From Terebella lapidaria (Eukaryota; Annelida; Polychaeta; Terebellida; Terebellidae), in assembly GCA_949152475.1 (NCBI GenBank), contig OX424564.1, positions 7,812,001 to 7,876,000 of the forward strand: 64,000 nucleotides of DNA, written 5' to 3'. This document shows, piece by piece, positions 46,330-60,275 of this stretch. Every line of letters starts with the position of its first letter. Position 1 is the first letter of the stretch. The translations under genes and the position numbers were made by a program. The notes under the pieces are model-generated. The model did no database searches. It had not been told where the DNA came from and saw nothing but the letters and a program-made list of their open reading frames with translations.

Positions 46330-49300
46330 TTTTCAAAATAAAATTTCCTTTTGAAGGGGTTTAATTAATTTTAGGGTTATATTGCTGATATCTTGATAAT
46401 AATAGTAAAAAAAACACTAATATCTAACCTAGATGATATCTAATGTAGATATAAGAGGGATTGTTACTTCACGAGTTTGAGTTTCTGACGACTCTGGTTG
46501 GAGATATTTCCAAAACGTGAACAGCTCGAGGCAATTTTGTAACACAATAAGTAATACAAAAAATAATACAAAAATGATATTTACAACAAGGAATAGTAAA
46601 CGTTCCAGTGCTGCAAAAATTGGATGCATTCATTGTTGCCATTCATAATAGACATTGGCTGATGTAATCTACTTATGTCTTCTATTCTAGGACGGGCAAA
46701 CAACTACTCTCGAACAGGAATTACTGTATTCAAAACTATTCAACCCCAGAGCGGATGTGACTCTATTCAAGTTGTGTAACATCCTTACATCAATCTTCAT
46801 CCAGATAATTACATGCAATTCCCTTTTCTCGAGGTCAGCTTTCAATATATCGCATTACTGCTGACAGCCCGCCATGTATGAATGTCCATACCGGAGCATG
46901 TTTTCAAGTCTATTAAGAAACTAGGCGTAGTTCTAGCAGCTCATTTTATGAAACAAATTCTTTGAATATAATAACGATTTACTACTATTGTATTCAATAT
47001 ACGTTAGTTTATTTTGTTCAACGTTTAGTTCAACGTGATTTTATATTAATGAGACAAATGGTAATTGTACAACAATAAGTAAACTGGCTGTCCTCATAGT
47101 GCTTTATGTAATGGTAAAATTCAATAGTTTTCTGCTGACCAGTTCTTGTTGTTGTTGTTGTTGTTGTTTATTTTGTCCCGAGTACAATTTGCTCATGTGT
47201 TTACTCGAAAACATCACAGAACGAAGTGATTTATTGCATGCGTTACAATGCATCTTAATTCCACCATAATCTTCACAGTTGCCACGAAAATCAGAAAGAG
47301 ACACTGGTTGTAAGTCTCATGTGACGTACGGTCTGTAATTGAACATTTATTCAGATGCACATGACTTATTGTCAATGTGAGTAATCAGGCATATGATATG
47401 ATAGGGTGAGACCATATCATTGTATTATTGCTATTGTATGGAATGGTTATGCACGTTGGTTGAATTCTTGGAACGAAAAACTGCTTGCCTCTGAGTATTG
47501 GTATGACACAACTATCACAGCAGTGATTGAATGCGTGATCAAATAATACCATGAATTAAAATTTGTAATCATTAGAATTTTTCACTGAATATTTAGGCCA
47601 TTTGTAGCATATGTTGGTCCAAGTTGATGTGTTTCATGCATGCAACTTCCAATAAGGAAGACATTGACATTCACAATTTGCCACCTAATTATGTTATAAT
47701 TCTTCATTACTGCGTTACGTGTGATAAAATGAGCAAGTAAATGAAGTGGGTGGCGGTGTCGTTTCTAGCATGTAGTAGATTCTCCTGATATCAAAATTTA
47801 GGTATAAACACCTGAAGATAGAAATGGTAATGTTGTAGTAAAAAGCATTGAGTGTCATAATCACACCTGCCGATAGAGTAATTGATTTCTGGCATTGTCT
47901 GCAATAGCAATATTGTATAATAGCAACCATACTCATCTACATGTAATCACGATTACAATACAAAATGCATGGCATGCAACATTAATGTTGCATTCCTCGT
48001 TTTCAATTGATAACTATCACGGGTCCAGTTTCATTTAGTACAAGAGTCACACCTGCTTCATACATGCATTGAGTTCCACACAGACCTTCAGGAAATAAAC
48101 AATTTCAGGATCCCTTCAGTGCTATCATATCCCGTTCTCTCTTGTATCCAACCAATTACATTGGAATGAATGTCAACTTTCAACTTTTGTCCACTCAGCA
48201 AGATATTGTATCAAACCTGGAGACGTTGTATCGAAGTCAGACGAGCCCATATATGCGAGACATGGAAATGCCAGTTACTCTTCAGACAGGGCTAATCACC
48301 AATGCGAACCCATTTACTAGTATAGAGGGGCATTTATAGTAAGAAAATAACCCAATTAAAGGAACAGTAAACTATCTGTGCATTTAACGTGAATATAGTC
48401 TTCCAGAATGTCGCATCGCATCATTTGTGAAGGACATCACACACGCCTGCAGTTTGAATAGATGCAGTTCTGTCACACAATGGATGAAGTCATTTCACAC
48501 TGCTGAAAATGTAGGAATGTGGTTGACTGTTAGATATGCTTTCACAAGCGATCAACTGGCATATATGCTTGTTGGACTTTGACGGTGAAGAGTGCAAGAT
48601 AATCCGATTTGAATGTGCGTATACGGAAGTGTTAAAAGGAATATAGGAAGATATATCCCATGATTTTCTTGGCGTTATTGTCACACACATTCCTTATTGG
48701 AACATATCACATGTGATGACCAACCAGTATTCATAGTGTTCTTACCAGTTCTTCACTATGTTTATGACCATCAATATTTAACTGGATCTCGGTTTTTGAC
48801 AGTGTATTGTGTACAGTCGATCATACTAATTTACATGTATGTTGCTGAGAATTTATCTGTAATACTGGGCACGTCTTAACACAGACAATCTACACATGGA
48901 ATCCCCGATTACCTTTGAACACTGCCTGATTGCCAGTCGTCGCCTGCGTCTACCTTGTAATCAACACCCATTTGGCTCTTCTGTAGAAAGGTTGGTAGAT
49001 TGCCAGTTGATCAAAACATCAGTTCTACCTGGACATTTTTTTATATTGTAAAGGGTAATTATTCATTTGGAAATAATAAGTACGTAGAAAACATATACGT
49101 CACTTCCTCTTATTCCAATGGATAGTGTATGTTAATGCTTATATAATGTTAATAACCGGAATATTGTGTTACATATATCTTTTGTGGAAAGGGAATTACA
49201 TATTTTCATTAATATAAACTAGATCCATTGAATGGTTGCAGTTAAAGCAAGTATATGCAACAGTTCGCACTCAATGATCAATTATTCAACGTTGTTATTT

Positions 49301-51440
49301 TAGGTAAGACTCTATACCATCATACATAAAATGTAGTTAAACTGTTCAAAAGGTTTTCAGTCCTATTGAGAGATGCAACAGCAGATCCAACCAGTGCTAC
49401 TGCAATGTGTTCATTACCCGCATTACCATAAAACCCTAACTCAAATACGGGCATCTCATGACACACAATGCTACATAATTGTTCATTTCCATTCAACGTC
49501 AAGATTCAATTTAACCAGGAAGTCAGAGCAAAAGACGTTCGAAAGACCACACATAATATCGAAAATGCCGATAGTGAAATTCATAAATGACTCTGGTCCT
49601 GACTTTTCACCAGGGTTGACATCGCAGATATCAATCAATCAATCAATTAATCAAACAATTTTTCACAGTTCAGGTAACGCAATAAGCACGGCTCTACCAT
49701 TGTAGGATATCAATGATGTATGTTCAAACATGTAGAAACAGTACTTAATCTTAATCGTAAGAGCATAAGTTGTGATGATCGATTCATACACAGCATGTCA
49801 ATTGAGGTGTTTTCCAGATTTCAAAAATGTTTAGGGAAGATGCATTAACATCCAATAATGCTATGTTTACAAATGTACACACTACATGAATAATTTGATA
49901 TTTATATTTGCGCCCCTGTGTTGTTGACCACCGAAGCATATCTTGGTGTCTACTTTCTTTTGAGCCCTATTTGTTTGGGCTAGCATAATAGTGTTAATCA
50001 AATATCTAGCATTACACCATACATGTCACAACACTAATTTCAATATTCGAACTATATGCTTTGCAATGTATTTAACTTGAACTTTCTTACCATATCCTTA
50101 TGCTTCAGTAAGACCCATATGAAGGTTATTATCTAGCATTTAGATAATTCAAATAGCATGAATTTAGAATTTAAATAATATTTATTAAAAACGATAAGGA
50201 TAATTGAATGCAATATGTACACCCACAAACATGCTCACACATGAAATAGTTTGAATCAATGCAAGAATAACGAAACCATAAGAAATTGCAAGCTTTCAAC
50301 ATAATGTTATCATGGCACATGTTATGTGCGAGTTACACATGCAGACAGACACTCAGACACAGCAACAAACTCATGTGCATTTCACTCACTCCTGTTCAGA
50401 GAAATAGTAATTCTAAAATTGGAGTATAGCATCAGCACTCCAGCTATCCAGACTGTCTCATACCATTAGCAACAGTCGCCAGCTATCATCAGTCGCTACC
50501 GTCAGCCTGCCAGGAAAGTCTACGAAATATTGATAGCCAAAATATGAACTCGACTGCCTGCTTGAGATTTGTGTTATGACTGTAGGGGGATTCATGTATC
50601 AGTTCTGAACTAAGGGACAAGGACTGAGATGTCATTTCGTTTTGTGGTCAGATAACAGGAAATAAACGGAAATGCACCTACTCAGGCACTAAAGTAATGA
50701 GGAGATTTCAATAATTATGGCAGCCATAGAAGTGGCACCGTATCTGTGGCCATTGGTATCTCTAGTTGTCAGAGATGATACTAACAGCGACCTAAAATAT
50801 GTTTTTCTTCTGACAGAGTGGAGCATCGCGATATGGTTGGTTTTCAGCTTCAGAACATGCTGTGAGACGATATATTTGATCAATTTACTGAATAAACATA
50901 TTTCAACCCACTATAATCCGCCATATATGTCCAAGTTTAAAACTTCCGTGATTTGCCCCATTCAGTGGTCTGCTCAGGAAGGCTACATATTATTTATGTC
51001 GAGAAACAAAATAGCGTCTGACCGCAACGCAATTTAAACATCCTGATTCCTGATGAATTTGTACCTACTGTGAACTCGAACTCCTACACTCGTTGGAAAT
51101 GGTTAGTGAGTGTCTGCTGAGACTGAGCAAACACTGCGACTGAGCAAACACCACGCATCCATTGTCGCAATATTATTAGGCAATACATTTCATGTCGTTC
51201 GTCTGCGATTCATCGGATTGAAAGTTGGAATGTGGTCACTGTCAACTATGATGACTATCAATGTATTGCAATTACCCAGTGATGGTATGGATAAGTAATT
51301 TCAATTATACTGGCAAAGTATATTGTGGATTTTGATATCTTAACTAGAATATTCAAGTATTATTCATTGCATGTATTCCATGAGTGTGGAGAAAACTGCC
51401 AGCCAGGGCCAGTTGCGATTGAATACCAATAATTGGATCA
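46330..51440. other. Non-coding stretch with diverged duplicate blocks and microsatellites
   Basis: R5 at 46.74-46.94; a (TTG)n microsatellite at 47146-47168; 48.0-48.6 kb paralogous to 18.4-19.0 kb; 48.59-49.0 kb related to 20.7-21.08 kb (GCCAGTCGTC, TCTACCT); an (ATCA)n stretch at 49632-49656. The longest frames (50717 plus, 49373 plus) lack domains and splice context. No gene is called. Confidence 0.5.
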
Positions 51441-52092
51441 CATGGCACTGATTACACTGCTAGCGACATGGAGCCCCATAAACCCAAGCTACTTCCCTAT
51501 GTAATTTGTCTTGAAAACACTTCCTTCGCTCTTTAGTAATTTTTTTCTGCCACGGTTATATTTCACAATGCAATAAAATTTACCGTCGTCACGACATGCC
51601 ACTTATTAATGTAACCCTGCTTCAATCACCTTTTCACTGTTATTTCCCATTACTTGCAATGCGATATGTCAGTCCAGCAGGTCACATCTGTGAAAGTCAG
51701 CAATGATACTTGCCACAGATGTAGTGTCACGTGTATGATTGCCCCAAATTGTTCTTGATACCTCGCTATTGTCCGATTGTTGATCCCTGTGGTGCGGACG
51801 CGAGGAGCTCTCAACTCCAGGCCGATTAACTGCAGATAACTAGGGCCCCTGTCGAGCCAGCCCCTTTCGAATAGTCTTGTGTTTCAGGCTAGGATTTGCT
51901 GACATTTGCACCACAATTTGATGCTAGAGCATATTCCAACAAAGTGCTTTTGCTTCGGGGTGACTGTCAGTGGGATATCCATACACGGGTGTGAAGTGAA
52001 ATCACAGGATCCTGTAATGTGATATCACACTCCGGTCCAATAATAAGTGGTGATTTTTCTATTTTCGTTTAGTTCATCTCTATTTTCACTGA

Positions 52093-52689
52093 TGGATCAT
52101 TACTAACTGCTATTTTGGAATCTATTTGCATTGTCATAGGTAAGTCAAAAATTAATTTAAAATAGTTGGTTGTATACTGTTGTAGTCATGTTTTGAGCTG
52201 TGTGATATACATGTATTAATATATGGATTATGTAAGCTTCTGCTAACTTCAAGGGAGAAAAATGGTATTTCAACGAACAATTATCGTTATTGTAAACTAT
52301 TCGATGGGATTAGGATTGGTCCTGTGAACCACCTGGTCTGTCAGGTAAATGTTTTGAACATATGAAACTGTCAAATGAACTAAATCAGTGAATTTGTCTC
52401 CGGAAATAGACTGCATGGGAAAATCTGACTGCCTGTGATCTTCCAATCACATCACCTTCGATAATTCCCCAATGTCTTATCTTTATTGCATGATTTCCAG
52501 AAAATTGAGTATCGAGGACGAGTTCCTTGGTCGGGTGTTGAATATCTATCAATGATCAGGAGCTGCTCAAGTGAGACATGTGTTCCAAAAAAAGACATCT
52601 GTATAAAAAAACGACTGGAATCCCGGTTGTATGGTGTCAGAATAGACTCTGTAACAGAGCCGGCAGCAGATCCGGATTATCACATGTGA
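52093..52689 (+). pseudogene. LU gene copy D, pseudogene (paralogue of A)
   Basis: Exon 1 has lost about 17 bp including the ATG, but keeps donor GTAAGT (about 52141). Exon 2 is cut to 52314-52344 (31 of 134 bp), leaving only the CEPP.LVCQ end and donor. Exon 3 begins at 52501 with good identity, then loses a piece around the HCC motif, shifting frame and ending at 52689. Confidence 0.9.
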
Positions 52690-54302
52690 CGTTCTGGATA
52701 ACAAAAATGTACTTCCATAATGATTGCTATAATGTGTATAGCACATTATATTGTGAGCGATATTTCACTGAGCCACTTGGCATCATTAGCAACGTTGTAT
52801 GTTTTTGGGGTTGTGTACTGCATGCACCCAATGTACTCTTGATTACATTGAAAATTAATTCGATTTTTTTTCCAAACGCATGTCTTGATCTCGACTCATG
52901 CGACATCACGCCACACGGATTGGCCTCACGCAACCTCGCCTCGAATGATTCATTTTAGTACACATTTTCCCTCACTGGAGACATCCCTCATTTCAGACAA
53001 ACTAAAAAGAATTATACCTCAATATATGAATACAAAAACATGAATATTACTGAAACGTGCATATTATATGAATAATAATATGATAAAATAATCAGTTCAG
53101 TGAATATTCCACATTCCGTATCATATCTGAGTATGAAACATCCAACGGAACAATAAGCAAAAGTCACTGGTGTAACTTTGAATTTCATAATTTGACACAT
53201 AAATACTTTGTTTAATGGTTCTGCAATGAACGAGCTGCAGATGCGTGTACTTGTTGAGTACCTAATATCATCTGTTTGACTGCCGATGCTGGTACTACAT
53301 TCCTGTACATCTGCAATTCTGCTCTTTGCAATCATTGTTTAGATGTAATTTTTAGTATAGGAATTAAGAAAAATGAATATCTTGAATTTTAAAATCCTAA
53401 TGTTGACCAACACAAGGGCAAAACTTCGAAACATTGTGCCAAAGAATGTAACATCCACTGCAGGTTCGTCTGGTTATATCGTGGAACATTCATCAATAAT
53501 ATTTACCTTCACAGAGAGAAAAAAGGGCTCCACGTGGGCCTCCAGACACTACCTGATTATCAGTGGACGAAGTGTCCACCCAGAAACAAACAGCAACTTC
53601 GTGCTTTCGTTAAAAAGGCATAGAATGTCTGCTGTTTGAAAAGGATTTCCATTCCCTCTGCAATTCATTTGGCGCTGCAATTAGGCCACGTTTCAGTTGG
53701 AATATAGACGCTGATAAAACAATATGTTATCCCGGTTTAAGCTATTCCCTGAATAGTCCACGCTGGCATAGCTTTGCTGTACATCTACATTTTCTAATCA
53801 ATTACAGACCAAGTTCTGGTCAGCATCTCTGATGGCATTTCTCTGCATTCGAAACCAGAGAGTGTGACACACAACTGGTTGTGGTGATTACATGATGCAA
53901 ATGCAATAATCAAATCTACATAACATTAAGATCCACTGAGATAAGGGTTATACATTTCTTTGGGGGTAATTTCCAGAGAATCTAGTACGGCAGAGATATC
54001 GCGCTATTTCCTGAGTGTAGATCCCTTTACTGTGGATTCGACAGGCTCTTCACTCCAGGTCGAGCCGACATGACTTTCGAGCCACAATCCCTCTCACATT
54101 GTCTTGCTTGTCTTGTGTGTCAGACTGGAGCTTGTTTCCATTTGCTCTATAATTTCATGCTCGAGTGTGCGTCAGCAAAGTGTTTCTGCTTCGTGGTGAG
54201 CGTGGAATCCACACACACTGTTTGAAAATGAAATCACATGGTTATGTAACAGTATTCACTGGTGAATCACTACATGTTTTTACTCGTAATTACGGGTATG
54301 CT

Positions 54303-54725
54303 ATGACTTGGAAATTCCTTGCATTTTGACTTTTATCACAATAGTATGTTTAGATCACATATAATTATTCTTAGCTGGCTGATATATGTGATCGAGTGTT
54401 GAATTACGCGAACGTTTGTATTAAATGTATATTTTGAAAATAGTTGAGCATGTATGACTTGACTTTCAAATATATATTTGCTCGGACACGTTGTGGTTAA
54501 GGATTTTGACACCAAAGTATTGAGATATTAAATGTTCTGTATAAAGCTAGTTTTATTTCATATTACCATAAATTATGTTGCTTCCACCATGTATGTTGAT
54601 GTTTAAACTAGAGAATGACATACTTGCCATGGCTAACTTCAGTGGAGATAAATTTTGCCTAATTGGGTGAATCATTATTGTTATTACATATTGTTCGATG
54701 GCATTAGGGTTGATTCTTAAAAAGA
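54303..54725 (+). pseudogene. LU gene copy E, remnant (paralogue of B)
   Basis: Exon 1 starts ATGACTTGGAAATTCCTTGC but meets TGA after eight codons. Exon 2 keeps only its first bases (TTAGGGTTGATTCTTA, about 54706-54720) and is joined directly to 3' flank DNA, so most of exon 2 and all of exon 3 are deleted. Confidence 0.85.
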
Positions 54726-57700
54726 CAAAAGCGACGATTAAAACAATACTGAAGTAGGTAGACCGAAGACATGGATATTATTGGCGAATATTGACTGGAA
54801 TATTTCTGTATGTGTCTGAATATTATTATTTATAAAAAAACGGTTATTATATTTCGGACACTCACTGGTAGTAGTAAGAACAACTTCGATACATCATTGG
54901 TGTACCAAATGTCTATACATGTAAACAATATATTAGCGATTTAGACCATTTTCTACGAGTTCAATCTCTGTGATTCAAATTTGACAGGATTCCAAATGAA
55001 TACCACAATGAAAACAGGGTTCTCGGACTAGACTTGTATCCTCCTCGATTGTGAAATCTCACGTCAGAAGTAGTCGCGCAAATTATTCTTCTGTCAAGAA
55101 TTATAACGTAGCTGTGAAGTGTTGAGAAATGTCCATTTGTGTGGATTTTTAGTGGGATCAACAGACAGTCAATACGTGGATATATGATATGGGTAACTAA
55201 CCATACGGTTGAGTTCATACTGATGTAATCTGATGATTCCATGCAGCTATATTTATGCAAACTTTCCCACCCAGACGTTTGACACAACCACATAACTATA
55301 TGTGCTTCAAGATATTTTGACTTATGGAAAGTACTGGGACACCATCACTCGTATTGTTTTCCTTTTGGCTCACCTACTATGATATGTAAATCGCTGGATA
55401 TCAATGACTCAACGCTCTGGATAACAACGTTTCAAGCAGTTATTCGTTTTACGTGTAATGAATATGATCAATGGACTTCAAGAACGGAGATTGAGCTTCG
55501 TCATTATGCAATTATGGTCCAGTATCACCATATTTTCAAAACGAAAATGTGCAGAATGAATAAATTCAATAACATTGAATATTATAGGTCAATGAGACTA
55601 TCGCTATCGACTATGGAAACGCCTACGCTGATGAGTCACTGAATGTGGTAAATCTGAAACGGTAACAAATGGGAGTGACCTCACATGTTTTCACTCATAT
55701 TTTTCAACTGCTTTGACAACTCCTGATTTTGTTACTGGGCTTTGGTGGTGAACAATCTAAACATTCAAATTGAGGAAATTGTGGGTAATCTGATAATGAA
55801 GGAAGAGCCCTTGCACCGCACCTCCCCTTATCCTATAAAATGGAAGATCAACCTATTACCATGATTACCAGCAATACCGTTTACCAAATAACGTACAAAA
55901 TAATCCAGTAAGACGTGAAATATGTATTATGCATTCAAAATTATCAACCAGCTCAGATATTAGGTCAATATCGTTTTTATTTCATTCGACATGGTATTAT
56001 AAAAATCACAGTTCATCAATAATCTTATAGACTAAAAGAATAAATTGGGATAATTCCAAAAGCATGGGGTTTGGAATTTTTAACATAATTTTTTAGTAAT
56101 ACATTGATGATGTTTATCTACTATCAAGGAACAGTGAAATTTATAGTGCTTGGATCCATATGTAGATGTAGAAGCCAAGGGTTAGGATTAGGAAACAACT
56201 TGTCACGGAAAGGAAAATTCTGTAATCAAAATTAAGTGACGCTGGAGGAGAGACTACTCTAGCTGTCATGTGTATCAGACGTCATTCCATCCATCTTCGT
56301 CTGGCCAATTACATACAAATTTCTTTCCCTCGAGGTCACCTATGGATATATCATATCCCTGTTGAAGCCCGTTACGTAAAGCTGTCTATAGCATAATGTC
56401 CAAGCCTACCGAGAATTCAGGTGTAGTCTATCTAGGGGTAGGTCGTGGAGCCAATTCAATGTTGATATTCAATTATAAGAATACTCAATACTTCTACTGG
56501 GTATTCTTCTGCCAAAACATGATAATAATAACAGAGGTAGACCCAACAAATTTATTTCTGCGGACCATGTAGTTGTTATTTAGCTGTTTCTTTCTTGTTA
56601 AGTACACATCACTCTTGCAATGATTCTTTGAATTGTAGAATTGTAGAAATAAATTGGGAGATAGAAAACCACGCCAGCAAAATTATCAAACGATATTGTT
56701 CGCTTGAATGCAAAAAATGGAAATATCCGGGCATTTGCATTTATCGTCGCGTAGGCAGCGTTGATCTATTCCCAGAATATCCGATTGTATTTCAATATGA
56801 AACAAGAACTCCTATTCTCAAGTTAAAACTTTGGTCGTACTGTCACAATGTCGCAGGAGAGCTGCAATGAAAAGAGGACTTCTGGCAAATGACCACTGTG
56901 TATCGGTATTGTCGTGACAGTATTCTTGCTAACAGTTCGTTTGTTGTGCGTTATGTGGCTATTCGTGTGCATATACCGTACAGTAGAAACAACTTTATTT
57001 AACACACTGTCTGCCCCTGATGACGCCAGTGTGTCTTTGGATAAACTATTTGGTCGGGCTTTGTTTCTATTGCAAAATGTTGAATTATACGTTTGTTATT
57101 GGCATCATCAAAATCTGACTGTATTGGTGGTAACAGATTGATACTTACATTCACACTTGATCGATTAGGAGTAATTAATACAGCACGGTGGTGGTGCAGC
57201 AATATTCCAACATTTGACGCGAATTGAAAACAAACGAATGATTTATATACGGAACAGTTGACAGATGGAATTCGTTGAATATATGTACCAAATATGTACA
57301 TGTCTTATGAAACATTCAACACTATATTGAGCTGCGTGTATGTAGACAAAATGGTAAATGGTTAGTACTACACGAATATAATATATGATCCTCGTGATAT
57401 TGTTGAACACAAAGATTCCATGTTGGAACATATTATATGTGATGGCGTGTTCAGAGTGTCATCAGATTATATAACCAGGTTCCCACTATGTTTGTAGTCC
57501 ACTACATCTATAACAATGTAGTGTAAACTGCTATGTTACCAATTAGTATTCTTGAGAATGATCATTGATGCCCGGCGCGTCTTGACCCTAATCACACGCA
57601 GCATAATGCAACCTAACCTCAGTCGGTTAATTAAATTACCCATTTCCTTTCATTGAAGACTTTCCATAATATGTTAATGAGCTTCAAAATGAAAAGTAAA

Positions 57701-58937
57701 TGAAAAGGACCTCAATTTTCTATAAATTCTATACAAAATACATGAGGCCTAAAAAAATTAATTTTCTGTTTCTCGTCACCGACTGTGTTCAAAACAGCCT
57801 CCCAGATTTTTTATTTGCAATTCGCAAATAAAAAAATATAAAGTGTTCCCGCCCCTATTTTGAGGATAGTGAATGATCGAGACAAAGTAATACCTTGTAT
57901 GTTCCCATCCTAATGAATGATAACACCAGGACAACACTTGGAAAACATTTGCTAAAGAGCGAGTCTCAAAAACTAAAACACAGTGCTGATTCTTTGGATA
58001 TATTCTGTGGCACATTCATCAGGAATGCCCACATTCACAGAGTGAAACCCAATTAAGAGGTGATCCACATAGACCTTCAAACTCTGCTTGATTGTTAGTG
58101 GACTTGTGCGTCTACCCAGAAATAAACATCCAATTTGGTGTTTTTATGGAAAGCTTGTGAATTGTCTGTTGTATAATTGACAAGGTGTACCACTCATTCC
58201 GCAATCCATTCAGTGCTGCAATTAGACCACTTTCAGGTTGGAATATTGAATTGAGAAACACCACAAAGCTCTGTTGCCCCAGTGATGCCATTCCTTGCAT
58301 CATCCACGCTGGTGTAACTTTGGTGTGCATCTAACCTTTCTTTTTAATTCCAAAGCGAGCAAACCACACAAATAGATTGTGTTAACTATATGATGTGAAT
58401 GCAATCATCAGGTGTACATAACGCTAGGATTTAAACGCTTGAGAAATGCAATATAGCAGGGCATAGTTTATCATTTCAACCCTTTTCGAATCTGCGTTAT
58501 CGTGACGTGATTGTCTTGAAAATTGAGGTCGATACATGAAAATATACTAATGTATACCGATATATACAGAACATTTGAAATATCACTATTACTAGACGTC
58601 TACCAGGAATGTAGGCCCACATGCATTTGAAGAGTAATCATGATTTAGGTGTGTGTTGACAGAAGTGTCAAAAGGATTAGACGATATTACAGCATTTTCA
58701 CATTATTGTTAAACAAAACATTTTAAAAATATCACATGTGATAGCATGTTTATAATGTTCGTGGATTTTATAACACCAGCTCAACACCTGACCATCGGTA
58801 TTTATATTTCATGACTGCTGATGTTGAGCATTCATCAATAATCCTCGGAATGAATCGACACTCAACCCACTTATTTGAGTAACGGTTCGTAGAACGCCTG
58901 CTGGTTAATAGATGAGGTATACCTAATGGGCTCTTGA
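54726..58937. repeat. Non-coding duplicated DNA: R5, R1, R2, R3 (second copies)
   Basis: Collinear with 32.55-37.64 kb. It ends at GGTTAATAGATGAGGT(A/C)TACCTA, where the first copy continues into GGGCTCCTGGATATCC but this copy meets the transposon. Confidence 0.8.
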
Positions 58938-59273
58938 GGCCTAGTGCACCAAACCGTCGTAAAACATGCGTCGGTCGTGCGTCAGTTTGTCTTACGTCCG
59001 TCGTGGAAACGTCCGACGTGAAATCTACGACCGTCGTGTGTGTACCACAAAGTCGCACGTTTGAGGCCACCGACGGATCGGTGTCCACACCGACAACTCG
59101 GTGTATGAATTTTAGAGTAGAAGAAGGTCAAGGTTGTCTAATTTGATGACTTATATTATGAGCACGTGTCTCAAATACAAGACAAACTGAGTGAACTACT
59201 CTACTTGTACGTGTACAGGGAGATCTTTTTGGGGGAATATTATAAATTATTTGGCGTCATTCAACTTTACGCC

Positions 59274-60086
59274 ATGCCGAAGAGACAGAGCAACAAGTCC
59301 AAAGATAATGGGCCTAAGGTCAAGAAGGGTGCATTTAGTGATGCAGAACTATGTATTCTGTTGGAGAAGTTTGGGGAGAGCAAAAGTCTGCTACTGTCCA
59401 ATCTTAAATCCACGGTTCAAGCTAAAAACAAACGCGACATGTGGTCGAAAATCACGGACGCCGTGAATGACGTGGGGCATAGAAACCGAACGATCGACGA
59501 AGTCAATCATAAGTGGAAAGACTTAAAATTTTCTGGGCGCAACCCAGGGACAGGGGGCGGGAAAAACCCCAAGGAGAGTCCTCATCTGGATGTCATCGCG
59601 GATATCATCGGCGAGGATAATCCTTGTGTCACTGGGATAGCAACAAGTACGTGAACCCAGTCGCCTTTATTTCCGTCACTGTTTTGGTTGTTTTCCTTAT
59701 TATTATTAGTAATATTGATAATATTATTAGTATGTGGTGGTGCAAGTTTGGTTAGAGGTAAACCGGAAAAGAGAGAGACAAATGAGGAAACCGACATGGC
59801 CATCCAACCCGGGACCAGTGGCACGAGCAACACCGCCGATGATCACAGCAAGGTCATTGACGCTAAAGCTGTCTCTGTTTCACCAACAGAGACCCCGAAG
59901 GACCCGCTTATGTCCATGACTCGTGAAGAGCTTCACCGGGAGTTGCTTCGTGAGGAGATCTTGAAGACAAGGGCCAAGCGCGATAACCTCGAGCTGGAAA
60001 GGCAGGAATTGATGCTCGGAGTGGCGAAGCTGAAATATCAATTAGGTTTAACTAATGATCCAGCTGAAAACATTGTGATTGTATGA
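59274..60086 (+). CDS. Myb/SANT-like DNA-binding protein of the Harbinger transposon
   Basis: Two exons, 59274-59646 and 59758-60086, with donor GTACGT and acceptor GTTAGAG, give an uninterrupted 233 residues; the junction codon is Ser. The ATG begins MPKRQSNKSK, a basic start; an upstream in-frame ATG at 59166 is less likely. Residues about 19-85 form a Myb/SANT (MADF-like) helix set (FSDAELCILLEKF, MWSKITDAVN, VNHKWKDLKF). The end (about 175-225) is rich in Glu, Arg and Leu and should be a coiled coil. In this superfamily the Myb-like partner carries the transposase to the nucleus and to the element ends. The gene looks intact although the transposase is broken. Confidence 0.85.
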
Positions 60087-60275
60087 AAGGAAAACATGAT
60101 TTTCATTACGACTTATTATGATCTAAATTACATGAAATTATTTGCAATGAATGTATTTCGGATGATACGACCCCTGGCATTACCATTGTCACCGTTAGTG
60201 TCGGGTTCAACTGCTGCACTGTTGTCATCATCAGCGTCATCCACATCGTTGCTAATGGGTTCATTGAACATGATA

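Noticed and set aside
55629..55665. A third hammerhead ribozyme (CTGATGAGTCAC ... GAAAC)
   Set aside because: The bases just before GAAAC cannot pair with GTCAC as stem II, and no stem III cleavage triplet follows.
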